Origin: Dyadobacter sp. CY356
GTDB taxonomy: Bacteria > Bacteroidota > Bacteroidia > Cytophagales > Spirosomataceae
NCBI RefSeq assembly: GCF_021440195.1
Contig: NZ_JAJTSZ010000009.1
Span: 186,001 to 250,000, forward strand
DNA: 64,000 bases
Direction of reading: 5' to 3'
Shown here: positions 1-8,669 of the stretch, piece by piece
How the letters are laid out: each line of letters opens with the position of its first letter
How positions within the stretch are numbered: position 1 is the first letter of the stretch
Notes under the pieces: generated by a model
The model's input: the letters and a program-made list of their open reading frames with translations, nothing else
Database searches by the model: none
What the model was told of the DNA's origin: nothing
Made by a program: the position numbers and the translations under genes

Positions 1-459
1 ATATTCATTCGGGTTTCCTGCACCATAAATACATGATACAGAAGCAACTACCAAAACATCACGACGTCCGCTCATGAGCGAAGAAACCGTATGTAATCGT
101 AATTTATCAATTTCCTGATTGATCATCAGGTCCTTCTCAATGTAAGTATTGGTGCTTGAAATAAAGGCTTCCGGCTGATAATAGTCGTAGTAACTAATAA
201 AATATTCAACCGCGTTATTAGGAAAAAACTGCTTAAACTCGCCGTAAAGCTGGGCAGCCAGGGTTTTGTTATGGCTTAATACCAACGTAGGGCGATTGAT
301 TTCGGCTACGACGTTAGCGACTGTAAAAGTCTTTCCGGAACCCGTCACCCCAAGCAAAGTCTGGGCAGGCTCGCCGGCTGCAATTCCCTCTAAAAGTTGT
401 CTGATTGCCTCGGGCTGATCTCCCGTAGGCTGGTATTCGGAAGTGAGTTCAAAATTCAT
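1..459 (-). CDS. uvrB: UvrABC excinuclease subunit B, N-terminal part (runs off the window)
   Basis: UvrB is the damage-verifying helicase-like subunit of nucleotide excision repair; it is loaded by UvrA and recruits UvrC. Only the first 153 codons are present, and the frame is open through base 1. Visible are the Walker A motif GVTGSGKT (residues 37-44) and the signature beta-hairpin that inserts between DNA strands, ISYYDYYQPEAF (about 88-99). The ATG at 459 is chosen because it gives the standard start MNFELTSEYQPTGDQPEAI. The gene lies downstream of the cupin gene on the same strand, with a 77-base gap that holds a promoter-like element and an inverted repeat, so it probably has its own promoter. 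Identification is firm; the C-terminal two thirds are outside the window. Confidence 0.97.
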   Translation of the reverse strand, partial: MNFELTSEYQPTGDQPEAIRQLLEGIAAGEPAQTLLGVTGSGKTFTVANVVAEINRPTLVLSHNKTLAAQLYGEFKQFFPNNAVEYFISYYDYYQPEAFISSTNTYIEKDLMINQEIDKLRLHTVSSLMSGRRDVLVVASVSCIYGAGNPNEY

Positions 460-488
460 ATCAAAACATAAAAGGAATACAAGTCATA

Positions 489-526
489 ACGCATTCCAAA
501 GATAAAATAGTTTCTTCGGAATGCGT
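489..526 (-). promoter_or_regulatory. Inverted repeat enclosing a promoter-like TAnnTTTG box upstream of uvrB
   Basis: On the plus strand, acgcattcc (489-497) and ggaatgcgt (518-526) form a perfect 9-bp inverted repeat. Just inside the left arm, the minus strand reads TATCTTTG (504-497), which fits the Bacteroidota -7 consensus TAnnTTTG. The structure is 30-67 bases upstream of the uvrB ATG and immediately after the cupin gene stop. It could be an operator on the uvrB promoter or a weak terminator of the cupin transcript; it lacks a T-run, which favours the first. No clear -33 element was found. Confidence 0.4.
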
Positions 527-536
527 CAGAATTCCT

Positions 537-1391
537 CTATGCTTCCTGAGCGATCAGCTGTTGTGCTTTTTCAACTGCTTTTTTCTCTTTCCAATGCTGC
601 CATTCGAGACCCAAAAGAGAAGCCATACCTTTGTCAACGAAGGTGTGACGAACAAGATTCATACCACCACGAACCGCAGTGAAAACTGAATTATTTGCTC
701 TCAACGCAAGGCTGAAACCTCCGTCGATATATCGGATATAATGCCACCAGAGCGAAGGAATAAATATTGTTTCACCGTGGTATAAAGTCGTTTCAAAACC
801 TGTCGCACCTTTCATTGCCGGGAAGCGTTCGTAATCCGGATTGATCGGATCCACTTTGCTCATCACCGTAAACGGATGCTGATATAGTCTTGTGCTTTCT
901 TCCGGAGAAAATAAAATAACCTGCTTGCGGGTATGGAATTGGGTCAAAAATACATTTGAACAATCCATATCGTAGTGAAGGTTTGTAATAGACCCTTCAC
1001 CACCAAAAAATACAAATTTATAGTATTTCAAAAACCCGTCCATAATGGTTGGAAAACGGATATCTTCTGTCAGAGAAGGTGCTTTTTTGAAAATATCAAA
1101 AAGGAAAAGCCGAAGGTCTGTCGGGCCTTTTTCGATCAGGGACAAATACTCACCAAACTTCATTGTTTTTGCGATCTGGAAATATTTGTCAGCGTCGTGC
1201 ATGTGGTTATCCACCAATGGAATTTCAATTTGGCCGTGGTTTTCACGAAGCCATTCGAATGTCCATTTTTGCATGGCCGGCCAGTCTTTTGCCAAATCTG
1301 TAAAAACAACAGGACGACTTGGTTTAAGATAATTTTCAATAAATTCTTCCCGGGTAAGTCCGGTACGCTTTTCTATGGGCACTAATTTCAT
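537..1391 (-). CDS. Cupin-like (JmjC/Cupin_8) Fe(II)/2-oxoglutarate-type oxygenase
   Basis: The protein (284 aa) has the layout of the Cupin_8/JmjC-like family, whose characterised members are Fe(II)- and 2-oxoglutarate-dependent hydroxylases. The facial triad is visible as His139-x-Asp141 (LHYDMDC) and His217 (SLWWHYIRY). A lysine around 156 (HTRKQVILF) could bind the co-substrate. There is no signal peptide, so it should be cytoplasmic. The substrate cannot be told from sequence; family members hydroxylate proteins or small molecules, and the neighbours (uvrB on the same strand, an AraC gene divergent) give no clue. The ATG at 1391 starts MKLVPIEKRTGLTREEF, a typical N-terminus for this family. 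Family is confident; the reaction is inferred. Confidence 0.85.
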   Translation of the reverse strand: MKLVPIEKRTGLTREEFIENYLKPSRPVVFTDLAKDWPAMQKWTFEWLRENHGQIEIPLVDNHMHDADKYFQIAKTMKFGEYLSLIEKGPTDLRLFLFDIFKKAPSLTEDIRFPTIMDGFLKYYKFVFFGGEGSITNLHYDMDCSNVFLTQFHTRKQVILFSPEESTRLYQHPFTVMSKVDPINPDYERFPAMKGATGFETTLYHGETIFIPSLWWHYIRYIDGGFSLALRANNSVFTAVRGGMNLVRHTFVDKGMASLLGLEWQHWKEKKAVEKAQQLIAQEA

Positions 1392-1819
1392 GACAGAAAC
1401 TGAATATAATTAGTAATCGACTGAGTAAAGAGATTGTTATGAGCTCGCAGCCGTTTTGTAACTGCTACCTATAACAATTCCAATTTGGGTATTAGTTCTA
1501 AAAGATTTGAATTTCATATTATTCATCAAAACGACGATAATTTTAGATACAACCCTTGTCTATTTGAATCAATATTGCCAATTTTTCTTCAAATGTATTA
1601 AAGGAAATCGGAAATATACCTATTGTGTTTTGAGTTAAAATTTAGTTGACTGATTTCATAATGTGTACTTTACAACTAATTATTTCTAAATAGTGCCGCT
1701 AAATTAGATGATCGCACAACGAAAAAATATGACCGGAATCAATCTCAAAATTATACATTAAACGTAACTTCACTTTTAATTATTGAATGGCTTTTTTTTA
1801 ATGATTGACAGCCTGATCC
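1392..1819. other. Non-coding divergent intergenic region
   Basis: This 428-base AT-rich stretch separates the minus-strand cupin gene from the plus-strand AraC gene. It must hold both promoters, but no convincing -33/-7 pair, operator palindrome or small gene was recognised. Confidence 0.5.
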
Positions 1820-2629
1820 ATGGTATACCTGACCATTCCCCCGCCGCCAAAAATTGCAAGATTTGTTAGATTTTTTTGGGTTTTAGAAAATGAAGTCGGT
1901 TCTGAAAAACCTTATATCCATCGGGTCATGGCTGACGGCTGCGCAGAGATGATTTTTCATTATCAAACGCCTTTTGACGAAATCCTGTCAAACGATACTA
2001 TCGAAACTTCTTTCCATTCAGGTGTTCACGGACAATCTCAAAATTTCCGCCGATTTATCGTCCGTCAAAATTTTGGAATTTTTGGTGTTTATCTCTATCC
2101 TTTTGCCATACCGATTCTCTTTTCAATACCGTCGGATGAACTGAGCAATGAAATGCCGGATCTTCCAACATTGATGGGAAATGAAGGCAAAGTTTTGGAA
2201 GAAAAAATAATGCTGGCGAAAACAAATGAGAAAAGAGTTGAAATCATTACCGCTTTTCTGGAAAAAAAGATTGCCGATAATTACAGACATGAGCCGGCTG
2301 TCTTTTCAACAATTTGTGATATAATTCAAACGAAGGGAGTTGCTAATGTCTGGCAACTTGCAGAACAAAGTTTCTTATCAACCCGTCAATTTGAAAGAAA
2401 ATTCAAAGCATTTTCAGGTTTCAGTCCCAAGTTGTATACCCGGATTGTCCGCTTTCAATCCTCTGTAAATATGTATGGGAATTCTGAAAAATCACTTACA
2501 GAAATCGCGTATGAATGCGGGTATTATGACCAATCTCATTTTATTCACGACTTTAAAGAATTCTCCGGACAACACCCAAGATTTTTCTTTTCAGGAAAAG
2601 GAGAAGGGGCAGAATACCGGGATGTTTAA
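1820..2629 (+). CDS. AraC-family transcriptional regulator with DUF6597-type N-domain
   Basis: The protein is 269 aa. Residues 1 to about 150 match the DUF6597-like sensor domain found before AraC DNA-binding domains in Bacteroidota (opening PPPPKIARFVRFFWVLE). The C-terminal third (about 165-262) is a double helix-turn-helix with the diagnostic second-helix pattern IAYECGYYDQSHFIHDFKEF followed by SGQHPRFFF. It should act as a cytoplasmic transcription factor. It is followed 68 bases later by a VOC-family gene, an arrangement common where an AraC regulator and a small glyoxalase-fold protein are co-transcribed. The ligand is unknown, and whether it controls the genes downstream is inference. 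Confidence 0.88.
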   Translation: MVYLTIPPPPKIARFVRFFWVLENEVGSEKPYIHRVMADGCAEMIFHYQTPFDEILSNDTIETSFHSGVHGQSQNFRRFIVRQNFGIFGVYLYPFAIPILFSIPSDELSNEMPDLPTLMGNEGKVLEEKIMLAKTNEKRVEIITAFLEKKIADNYRHEPAVFSTICDIIQTKGVANVWQLAEQSFLSTRQFERKFKAFSGFSPKLYTRIVRFQSSVNMYGNSEKSLTEIAYECGYYDQSHFIHDFKEFSGQHPRFFFSGKGEGAEYRDV

Positions 2630-2697
2630 TGTCGTGTTTCTCCAATTTTGGTCATTGCCGGTCTGTTACATTTGCTTAAACATAAAATAAAAAAACA

Positions 2698-3081
2698 ATG
2701 AGCACTATGAAAATTCCAAACGGTCACCAGACGATAATGCCTTATTTAATGCTGGAATCATCTGAGAAATTTATTGATTTTACGACAAAGGTTTTTGATG
2801 CGGAAGTAATGTTTAAGAAAATGCGCGATGATACGGACGTTGTCATGCATTCTGAAATTCAGATCGGTGGCAGTACGATTATGTTTTGTGACAGTACTGA
2901 TAAATGGAAAACAGAAACTGCCAATCTTTTTGTTTATGTTGATAATGCCGATGAAACTTATCAAAAAGCACTTTTAGAAGGCGCGATAACGATTATGGAA
3001 CCGGCAGATCAGGATTATGGAAGGAGCTGCGGCGTGACAGACCCGAGCGGGAACGTTTGGTGGATTACTTCTGTGAAATAA
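2698..3081 (+). CDS. VOC-family (PhnB/glyoxalase-fold) protein
   Basis: This 127-aa protein has the PhnB-like vicinal-oxygen-chelate fold: an N-terminal segment PYLMLESSEKFIDFTTKVFDAE, a central MHSEIQIGGSTIMF strand and the closing motif DYGRSCGVTDPSGNVWWI. Members are small cytoplasmic proteins, often annotated as glyoxalase or bleomycin-resistance-like, and few have a proven reaction. His51 and the acidic residues could hold a metal, but the full glyoxalase I ligand set is not evident. It follows the AraC gene closely and probably shares its transcript. Start: the ATG at 2698; a second ATG at 2707 is possible. Confidence 0.85.
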   Translation: MSTMKIPNGHQTIMPYLMLESSEKFIDFTTKVFDAEVMFKKMRDDTDVVMHSEIQIGGSTIMFCDSTDKWKTETANLFVYVDNADETYQKALLEGAITIMEPADQDYGRSCGVTDPSGNVWWITSVK

Positions 3082-3133
3082 TTTGCAAGCCATCTTTAAT
3101 TCGTACTTTTAAAACAAATTACCCGAATTAAAG

Positions 3134-3700
3134 ATGGCCGAAATTTTTGATAAAGTTGACGATATTCTCGCCAACCAAAACGAGCAGATTAAAAAATTAC
3201 ATGATATTGTTACAAAAGCTTTTCAGGAAGAAGAACTGATCGTTGACAATCTGGCACATCCACCTCAGGAAATCCTTACCCAGGGACAACGCGTTTCTGA
3301 TAAAGTGGCAAGATTTGGCGGCAGCTGGACTTTCATTATTATTTTCAGCGTGATTCTTATCCTTTGGATTATTTACAATTCAACGCTCCCAAAAGCAGAG
3401 CAATTCGATCCATATCCTTTTATTCTGATGAATCTGGTACTTTCCTGCGTTGCAGCGATGCAGGCACCTATCATCATGATGAGCCAGAACCGGCAGGAAG
3501 AAAAAGACAGGATCCGGGCGGAAAATGATTATCTGATCAATATGAAAGCTGAACTGGAAGTGCGCAGTCTGCATCAGAAAATGGATTTACTTTTGGAAGA
3601 ACAGATCAAAACGTTATTTGACGTACAGGCAAAACAGCTCGACTTATTGAAAAAGCTGACCGAGCGCGTAGATAGTTTGTGCAGTAAAAATGATATTTAA
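3134..3700 (+). CDS. DUF1003 integral membrane protein
   Basis: The 188-aa protein has two predicted membrane helices (about residues 72-90, FIIIFSVILILWIIYNS, and 96-118, PFILMNLVLSCVAAMQAPII) followed by the conserved DUF1003 cytoplasmic tail NRQEEKDRIRAENDYLIN and a likely coiled coil to the C-terminus. The N-terminal 60 residues are charged and probably helical. DUF1003 proteins are widespread; their function is not established and none is claimed here. The gene lies 52 bases after the VOC gene and 28 before the next small gene, so a co-directional cluster is likely. Confidence 0.88.
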   Translation: MAEIFDKVDDILANQNEQIKKLHDIVTKAFQEEELIVDNLAHPPQEILTQGQRVSDKVARFGGSWTFIIIFSVILILWIIYNSTLPKAEQFDPYPFILMNLVLSCVAAMQAPIIMMSQNRQEEKDRIRAENDYLINMKAELEVRSLHQKMDLLLEEQIKTLFDVQAKQLDLLKKLTERVDSLCSKNDI

Positions 3701-3728
3701 AACCCGGTAACAGCAACTTTTTTATAAA

Positions 3729-4067
3729 ATGATTAATTACGACGGCAAAACATTTATTCCTCTTTCGAATTCAGAAAATGGTGAAGTTGATTTAAAAATG
3801 CAGTTTCATTATAAACAATCAGGCAACCTTCTGACCTGCGATTACGTAGGCGCTAATATCCGTTTGGGACATTTAATTGCGCTTGTTGATGAAAACGGAT
3901 GCCTGGATATGCGGTATCACCAGATTAATGACAAAGGTGAAATCACGACGGGCATATGCAAGTCGACGCCAGAAATATTACCAAACGGAAAAATTCGTTT
4001 ACATGAAAAATGGCAATGGACTTCGGGAGATCTGTCGGAAGGCGATTCACTTCTGGAAGAACTTTGA
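3729..4067 (+). CDS. Small conserved beta-rich protein of unknown function
   Basis: The 112-aa protein has no signal peptide or membrane helix. Alternating polar/apolar strands separated by turns (NSENGEVD, DYVGANIRLGH, MRYHQINDKGEITTG) suggest a small beta-barrel. Similar short Bacteroidota proteins are frequently labelled N-acetylglutamate synthase, but nothing here resembles an acetyltransferase and that name should not be used. It starts 28 bases after DUF1003 and ends 34 bases before yceI, with codon usage like its neighbours, so it is very probably a real gene. Function not recognised. Confidence 0.75.
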   Translation: MINYDGKTFIPLSNSENGEVDLKMQFHYKQSGNLLTCDYVGANIRLGHLIALVDENGCLDMRYHQINDKGEITTGICKSTPEILPNGKIRLHEKWQWTSGDLSEGDSLLEEL

Positions 4068-4101
4068 GAATGTTCGGTCCCTTAATAACTTATTCTAAAT
4101 T

Positions 4102-4632
4102 ATGAAATCGACGATTTTTGTTTTTGTATTTACATTACTTGCTTATTTACAAGCACCTGCACAGACTTCAAAAGTAACTTCAGGCTCGACAGATTTTAGT
4201 GTAAAGTTTATCCTTGGCACTTGTAACGGCACCTTCGATGCTCCAAAAGGAACTGCCAATTTTGACCCGACTAATTTGAATGCCTCCGCCTTTAATCTCA
4301 CTGTTGCTACAAATTCCTTCAAAACAAATAGTAATGGCCGTGATAAGGATATGAAAAGCGACAACTATTTTGACGTGACTAAATATCCGGAAATCCGTTT
4401 CAAATCTTCCAAAATTGAGAAGAAGGGCGATAAATATCAGGCAATCGGTTCGCTGACAATTAAAGATGTTTCCAAACCGGTAACCTTGCCGTTCGAAGCA
4501 AAGAAAAATGCTGACGGCAGTTATTCGCTTAACAGCACATTTGAGATCAACAGGCTGGATTATAAAGTTGGCGAGAGCAACTGGAAATTGAAAGATGTGG
4601 TAACTGTAACGATGAAGGCAGTGATTAAATAA
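4102..4632 (+). CDS. YceI-family secreted lipocalin-like protein
   Basis: Residues 1-20 (MKSTIFVFVFTLLAYLQAPA) form a signal peptide, so the protein should be periplasmic. The rest (176 aa in total) follows the YceI pattern: LNASAFNLTVATNSFKTNS, then RDKDMKSDNYFDVTKYPEI, then FKSSKIEKKGDKYQAIGSLT. YceI proteins form an elongated barrel that binds isoprenoid-type lipids in characterised cases; the physiological role is often unclear. The N-terminal strand region is more divergent than in the second YceI at 29272, which lacks a signal peptide. A strong terminator follows. Confidence 0.92.
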   Translation: MKSTIFVFVFTLLAYLQAPAQTSKVTSGSTDFSVKFILGTCNGTFDAPKGTANFDPTNLNASAFNLTVATNSFKTNSNGRDKDMKSDNYFDVTKYPEIRFKSSKIEKKGDKYQAIGSLTIKDVSKPVTLPFEAKKNADGSYSLNSTFEINRLDYKVGESNWKLKDVVTVTMKAVIK

Positions 4633-4660
4633 ATTTTATCTGTAACGGAATTTTTATAAC

Positions 4661-4693
4661 AGCATTTTGAAATCTTTTCAAAATGCTTTTTTG
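4661..4693 (+). terminator. Rho-independent terminator after yceI
   Basis: AGCATTTTGAAA (4661-4672) pairs perfectly with TTTCAAAATGCT (4676-4687) across a 3-base loop, and a T-run follows at once. It lies 28 bases after the yceI stop and closes the plus-strand cluster. Confidence 0.85.
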
Positions 4694-4711
4694 TCCTTCG
4701 ACGTAATTATT

Positions 4712-4776
4712 TCGGCCGTGCCTACGGCACTTCGATTGACTCTGGCAATAGTAGCAACCCCGTATTTCAACCCCGT
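4712..4776 (-). repeat. Isolated degenerate copy of the hairpin repeat arrayed at 21.8 kb
   Basis: The segment opens with tcggccgtgcctacggca and continues to gtagcaaccccgtatttcaaccccg. These are the two signature parts of the 73-bp unit at 21768-22135 (ggtcatgcctatggca and cggggttgaaaccccgcgctac); the second part is in the opposite orientation. The copy is mutated and single. It separates the yceI terminator from the heme receptor's control region. An apparent reading frame across it has no protein-like features. Confidence 0.6.
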
Positions 4777-4879
4777 TGCGTGGGGAAAATATTTCAATAT
4801 CTTATCAAACAACAGAGACCAGCTCCGTCTTAAAATTTCATTCAGAAATCCAGCCATTAAACTTATAAAATTATTTTTT

Positions 4880-4941
4880 AGTAATTACTTTGTAATTAGT
4901 CTAATTAAGCATTTTATTTGTAAAATATATTTAGTCTAAAT
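4880..4941. promoter_or_regulatory. Tandem palindromic operator candidates before the heme receptor
   Basis: Two perfect 6-1-6 palindromes are present: AATTAGTCTAATT (4894-4906) and ATTTAGTCTAAAT (4929-4941), with centres 35 bp apart and a shared core TTAGTCTAA. A third short palindrome, AGTAATTACT, lies at 4880-4889. The last copy ends 13 bases before the receptor ATG. The core resembles the central TTAG-n-CTAA of DtxR/IdeR-type iron-repressor boxes. The palindromes are directly visible; iron or heme control is inferred from the genes downstream. Confidence 0.55.
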
Positions 4942-4954
4942 TGATATACCCTGG

Positions 4955-7222
4955 ATGAAACATCTATATTCACTTATCTGGATTCTTTCCTTATTCAGTG
5001 CTCAGACAGTAATAGCACAAAGCGGAGAAGTTAGAGGGCAAATTTTGACTCAGAATAGCAAACCCTTTGAAGCTGTCAACGTAAGTCTGAAAGACACAAA
5101 GTATGGTAATACCACAAACAATGAAGGCAAATTTTATTTAAAAGCTCCGCAGGGAAAATATACACTGATTATTAGCATTTTAGGAAATGAAAAGAAAGAA
5201 ATACCTGTTGAAGTAACCTCCGGAAAAATTCTGATACTGGAAAACATTCAGCTTCAGGAAAACGGCATTGCTCTTCAGGATGCGGTGGTTACAGGTCAGT
5301 TCGGAAAACAATCATTACGCAATTCAGTTTATCAGGTCCGGACAATTGATAGTGAGCGTATCCGTGCGAGAGGTGCTACCAATATTCAAACCATTCTCAA
5401 TACTGAATTAGGAATTCGTTTTTCCAATGATCCTACGCTCGGAACAACAGATATCCAGCTGATGGGTATGAGCGGCCAAAGTGTAAAAATATTACTTGAC
5501 GGAATTCCACTGGTAGACCGTGGGGCTACGCGCGAAAGTCTTGGGCAAATTGATATCAATACCATTGAACGTATAGAGATTGTCGAAGGACCGATGTCTG
5601 TGATATATGGTACTGATGCCCTGGCTGGTGTTATCAATATCATTACAAAAAAAGGCGACGGAAGCGACAACCTTTCTATTTCTGCGAGAATTCAGGAAGA
5701 AACCGCCGGTGATGAATACAATGCGTTTGACAAAAAAGGCACCCACAATGAGAACCTGGGTATCACCTGGCAGAAAAAAGGGTTTCAATTAAATGGCGGT
5801 TTCACGCGAAATAACTTTGGCGGCTGGCAGGGCGATTCCAGCGGCCGGCTGAAAGCCTGGATGCCAAAAGAACAAATGCTTTTCAACACAGGAATTGGCT
5901 ATTCAAAAGAAAAATGGAATGTATGGTATCGCTTCAACGGGACAGACGAGACCATCAAATATCTTGGAAATATTAACGTTGCCAACATAGCCGGGGATAA
6001 AGATTATATTACCAAAAGATGGTTCCACCAGGCACAGAGCGAATATCAGGCATCGGACAAACTGGGCTTTACCGGCGCACTTTCGTACACGGATTACAGC
6101 CGGAAAACACTTAGCACAAACATAGATTTCAATACCGGAAAACGTACGCTTTCCCTGGATCCCGCCGCTCAGGATAAGTCAGTTTTTACAACTTTATTTT
6201 TCCGCGGAACAGCCCTATATAAAGTTTCACCAAATGTCTCACTGCTTCCGGGAATTGAAATCAATAACAACAACGCCAGCGGCGCAAGAATCAAGGGCTC
6301 GCCAACGATCAATGAATATGCATTTTTTGTATCGTCAGAATTAAAGGTAACGCCTGCTATCAAATTGAGTCCGGGCGTGCGTTTTATCAAAAATTCGGTT
6401 TATGACGCACCTCCGGTAATTCCATCCTTGAATGCCAAAATCACACTGAGCAATGCACTTGATTTGCGTATGGGATATGCAAGAGGCTTTCGTTCTCCCG
6501 CTCTGCGTGAATTATATTTTGATTTTCATGATGCGTCCCACTCCATCAATGGTAACGTAAATCTGAAAGCTGAATATTCCAACAGCTTCAATACGTTTCT
6601 GGTTTGGCAGATAAAACAGCAGTCGTCCTTACGAGTAACTTCAACGCTGGGTGGATTTTACAACATTTTCCATAACAGAATTGATACCGGTTTTGACCCA
6701 AACAACCCCACCCAGACGACTTATCTGAATATCAGTTTGTTCAAAACAACTGGTGTTAGCCTTGACAATAAGTTTTATTGGAAAAACATGCAGGCCACTT
6801 TGGGGGCGACATACATAGGAACCTATAATGAAATTCTGGATGAGTCAGAAACTGTAACCGAGGATCTGCCACAGTTTGTATGGTCGCCGGAAATCAATGC
6901 AAATCTTCTTTACAACTTTTCCAAAATCGGGGCGAGCATAAATTTCTTCTATAAATACACGGGTAAAAAACCTGCTTATGCCTTGATCAGCGGCACACCC
7001 GTCACAGCCAGTTTAAGACAAATCAGCGGATATAATATGGCTGATCTTACCATAACCAAAACATTAGGAAAGTACATTAATCTGATTGGCGGAGCAAAAA
7101 ATCTTTTCGACCTGACATCAGTCAAAAACACAACAATTGGTACCGGACATGATGCCACCGGGCCAGGATTTAACGGTCGCTCCTATTTCCTCGGTATGAA
7201 TATCCACTGGTCTAAAAAATAA
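4955..7222 (+). CDS. TonB-dependent outer-membrane receptor, probable heme/hemoprotein uptake
   Basis: The 755-aa protein has a signal peptide (1-21), a carboxypeptidase-like regulatory domain (about 23-110, EVRGQILTQNSKPFEAVNVS), a plug domain (about 120-230; VKILLDGIPLVDRG and IERIEIVEGPMSVIYGTDAL) and a 22-strand barrel ending in the C-terminal strand NGRSYFLGMNIHWSKK. It should import a ligand across the outer membrane using TonB energy. Heme or hemoprotein is inferred because the next gene, 32 bases on, encodes an HmuY-type heme-binding lipoprotein, as in hmuYR loci. A conserved FRAP-like element (ARGFRSPALRELYFDFHD) near residue 510, typical of heme receptors, supports this. Two operator-like palindromes lie upstream. 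Confidence 0.9.
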   Translation: MKHLYSLIWILSLFSAQTVIAQSGEVRGQILTQNSKPFEAVNVSLKDTKYGNTTNNEGKFYLKAPQGKYTLIISILGNEKKEIPVEVTSGKILILENIQLQENGIALQDAVVTGQFGKQSLRNSVYQVRTIDSERIRARGATNIQTILNTELGIRFSNDPTLGTTDIQLMGMSGQSVKILLDGIPLVDRGATRESLGQIDINTIERIEIVEGPMSVIYGTDALAGVINIITKKGDGSDNLSISARIQEETAGDEYNAFDKKGTHNENLGITWQKKGFQLNGGFTRNNFGGWQGDSSGRLKAWMPKEQMLFNTGIGYSKEKWNVWYRFNGTDETIKYLGNINVANIAGDKDYITKRWFHQAQSEYQASDKLGFTGALSYTDYSRKTLSTNIDFNTGKRTLSLDPAAQDKSVFTTLFFRGTALYKVSPNVSLLPGIEINNNNASGARIKGSPTINEYAFFVSSELKVTPAIKLSPGVRFIKNSVYDAPPVIPSLNAKITLSNALDLRMGYARGFRSPALRELYFDFHDASHSINGNVNLKAEYSNSFNTFLVWQIKQQSSLRVTSTLGGFYNIFHNRIDTGFDPNNPTQTTYLNISLFKTTGVSLDNKFYWKNMQATLGATYIGTYNEILDESETVTEDLPQFVWSPEINANLLYNFSKIGASINFFYKYTGKKPAYALISGTPVTASLRQISGYNMADLTITKTLGKYINLIGGAKNLFDLTSVKNTTIGTGHDATGPGFNGRSYFLGMNIHWSKK

Positions 7223-7254
7223 TTATTACCCTTTTTAAATTAATCAAAACAATT

Positions 7255-8652
7255 ATGAACAAATTATTTAAACCGCTACTTCTTGTTGCCTTTCTGGCTA
7301 TTTTCAATGCCTGTTCGGATGATGATCCGGCGTTGCCAGACAATACCGCCGCCTTTGAATCAACAACACAAGGTTTTGATGGTGAATCTGTTGACGTAAA
7401 AATCGTATTAAGCAGAGCAGCGGAAACTCCTACGAACATTTCAGTATCGCTGACACCCACTTTGTTGACTTACGGTACACAATTTACTACAACTCCTGCG
7501 GCCACTAATAATACCCTGGCACTAACAGTTCCTGCCGGAGCAACCAGTGTAACATTCAAAGTGCTTAAAACAGCCGGTGTTCTTTTGAATGGTGACGAAA
7601 GTATACAGTTCAAAATCACTTCTGTGGGCTCACCGGTTTTGATTGGCACAAACACGGAATTGAAACTTAGTTTTAAAGCCATTGTTTCTGACGGAACAAG
7701 TATACAGTTGAACGGGATTGCCGGAACGGAAGCTGGTTCAAGTGCTGCAAATTCTGTCTTTCTTGACCTGAGCGCGAATACGCAAACGCCTGTATTACGC
7801 GATAGCTGGGATCTTGGTTTCTATGCAGGAACTGATTTCAGAGTTACCATCAATACCAGTAACGGTGCTTCTGCAATCGGGATCGATAAATCTGATCTTA
7901 ATGCGGTCACTGCGGCTGATATTGACCTGACGAAACTGGCAATCGGACAAGGACAGGGAACGCTGGCGTTATCTGACGGTTATTCTGGTAAACTTTCAGA
8001 GACACTTATCAAAGAAATTTCTGCAACAGATGCTGACAATAAAGTCTATATCCTGAATCGTAAAGGTGGATCGGCTACGGTTTTGCCAGCTGAACAGATC
8101 TATAAAATCCGCATTATCCGCAAAGGCACAACAGGTTATACTTTACAATACGCATTACTGAACGATACTACTTTCAAAACACTTGATGTTATAAAAGACC
8201 CAACTTACAACTTCCAGTTTGTTTCACTTATCAAAGGCGCGACCGTTGCCGTTCAGCCTGCAAAAGCGCGTTGGGATTTTGAATGGGGTTACAGCATGTA
8301 CTATACCGCATCAGGCACAACCAATATTCCTTACGGATTCTCGGATCTTGTTTTCATTAATCAACTGGCTGGTGTAACCGCAGCGGAGGTTTTAACAACC
8401 ACTTCGACGTATGACGCCTATGCAGAAAGCAATATCGCAAACACAACATTTAGTGCTGATCGTGATGTGATCGGTTCAAAATGGAGAGTGACATCAGGTG
8501 GTACTGTGGGTGTAAAAACCGATCGCTTTTACGTCATCAAAGATGCTGCCGGAAATGTTTACAAACTTAGGTTCATCAGCTTCACATCAACAGACGGCGG
8601 AGAAAGAGGAAAACCTAAACTGGAATACAAACTTGTTAAAAAAGGAGCTTAA
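7255..8652 (+). CDS. HmuY-family lipoprotein
   Basis: The 465-aa protein starts with a lipoprotein signal (lipobox LAIFNAC, Cys20, followed by the SDDD surface-export-like acidic run). Residues about 28-140 form a Calx-beta or Ig-like region, and the rest (about 145-465) is the HmuY domain: SVFLDLSANTQTPVLRDSWD, DLGFYAGTDFRVTIN, and a closing YKLRFISFTSTDGGERGKP. HmuY proteins are surface heme scavengers that hand heme to a TonB receptor; in P. gingivalis two histidines bind the iron. Those histidines are not obvious here, so the ligand could be heme bound differently or something else. Its place directly after the receptor supports a shared transcript, closed by a terminator. Confidence 0.87.
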   Translation: MNKLFKPLLLVAFLAIFNACSDDDPALPDNTAAFESTTQGFDGESVDVKIVLSRAAETPTNISVSLTPTLLTYGTQFTTTPAATNNTLALTVPAGATSVTFKVLKTAGVLLNGDESIQFKITSVGSPVLIGTNTELKLSFKAIVSDGTSIQLNGIAGTEAGSSAANSVFLDLSANTQTPVLRDSWDLGFYAGTDFRVTINTSNGASAIGIDKSDLNAVTAADIDLTKLAIGQGQGTLALSDGYSGKLSETLIKEISATDADNKVYILNRKGGSATVLPAEQIYKIRIIRKGTTGYTLQYALLNDTTFKTLDVIKDPTYNFQFVSLIKGATVAVQPAKARWDFEWGYSMYYTASGTTNIPYGFSDLVFINQLAGVTAAEVLTTTSTYDAYAESNIANTTFSADRDVIGSKWRVTSGGTVGVKTDRFYVIKDAAGNVYKLRFISFTSTDGGERGKPKLEYKLVKKGA

Positions 8653-8669
8653 TCATTCCCAATTATTTT

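Noticed and set aside
3729..4067. N-acetylglutamate synthase label for the small beta-rich protein
   Set aside because: The sequence has no acetyltransferase motif and is too short.
4667..4939. Open frame of about 90 codons between yceI and the heme receptor
   Set aside because: It runs through a terminator, a degenerate repeat and the operator palindromes, and shows no protein-like pattern.
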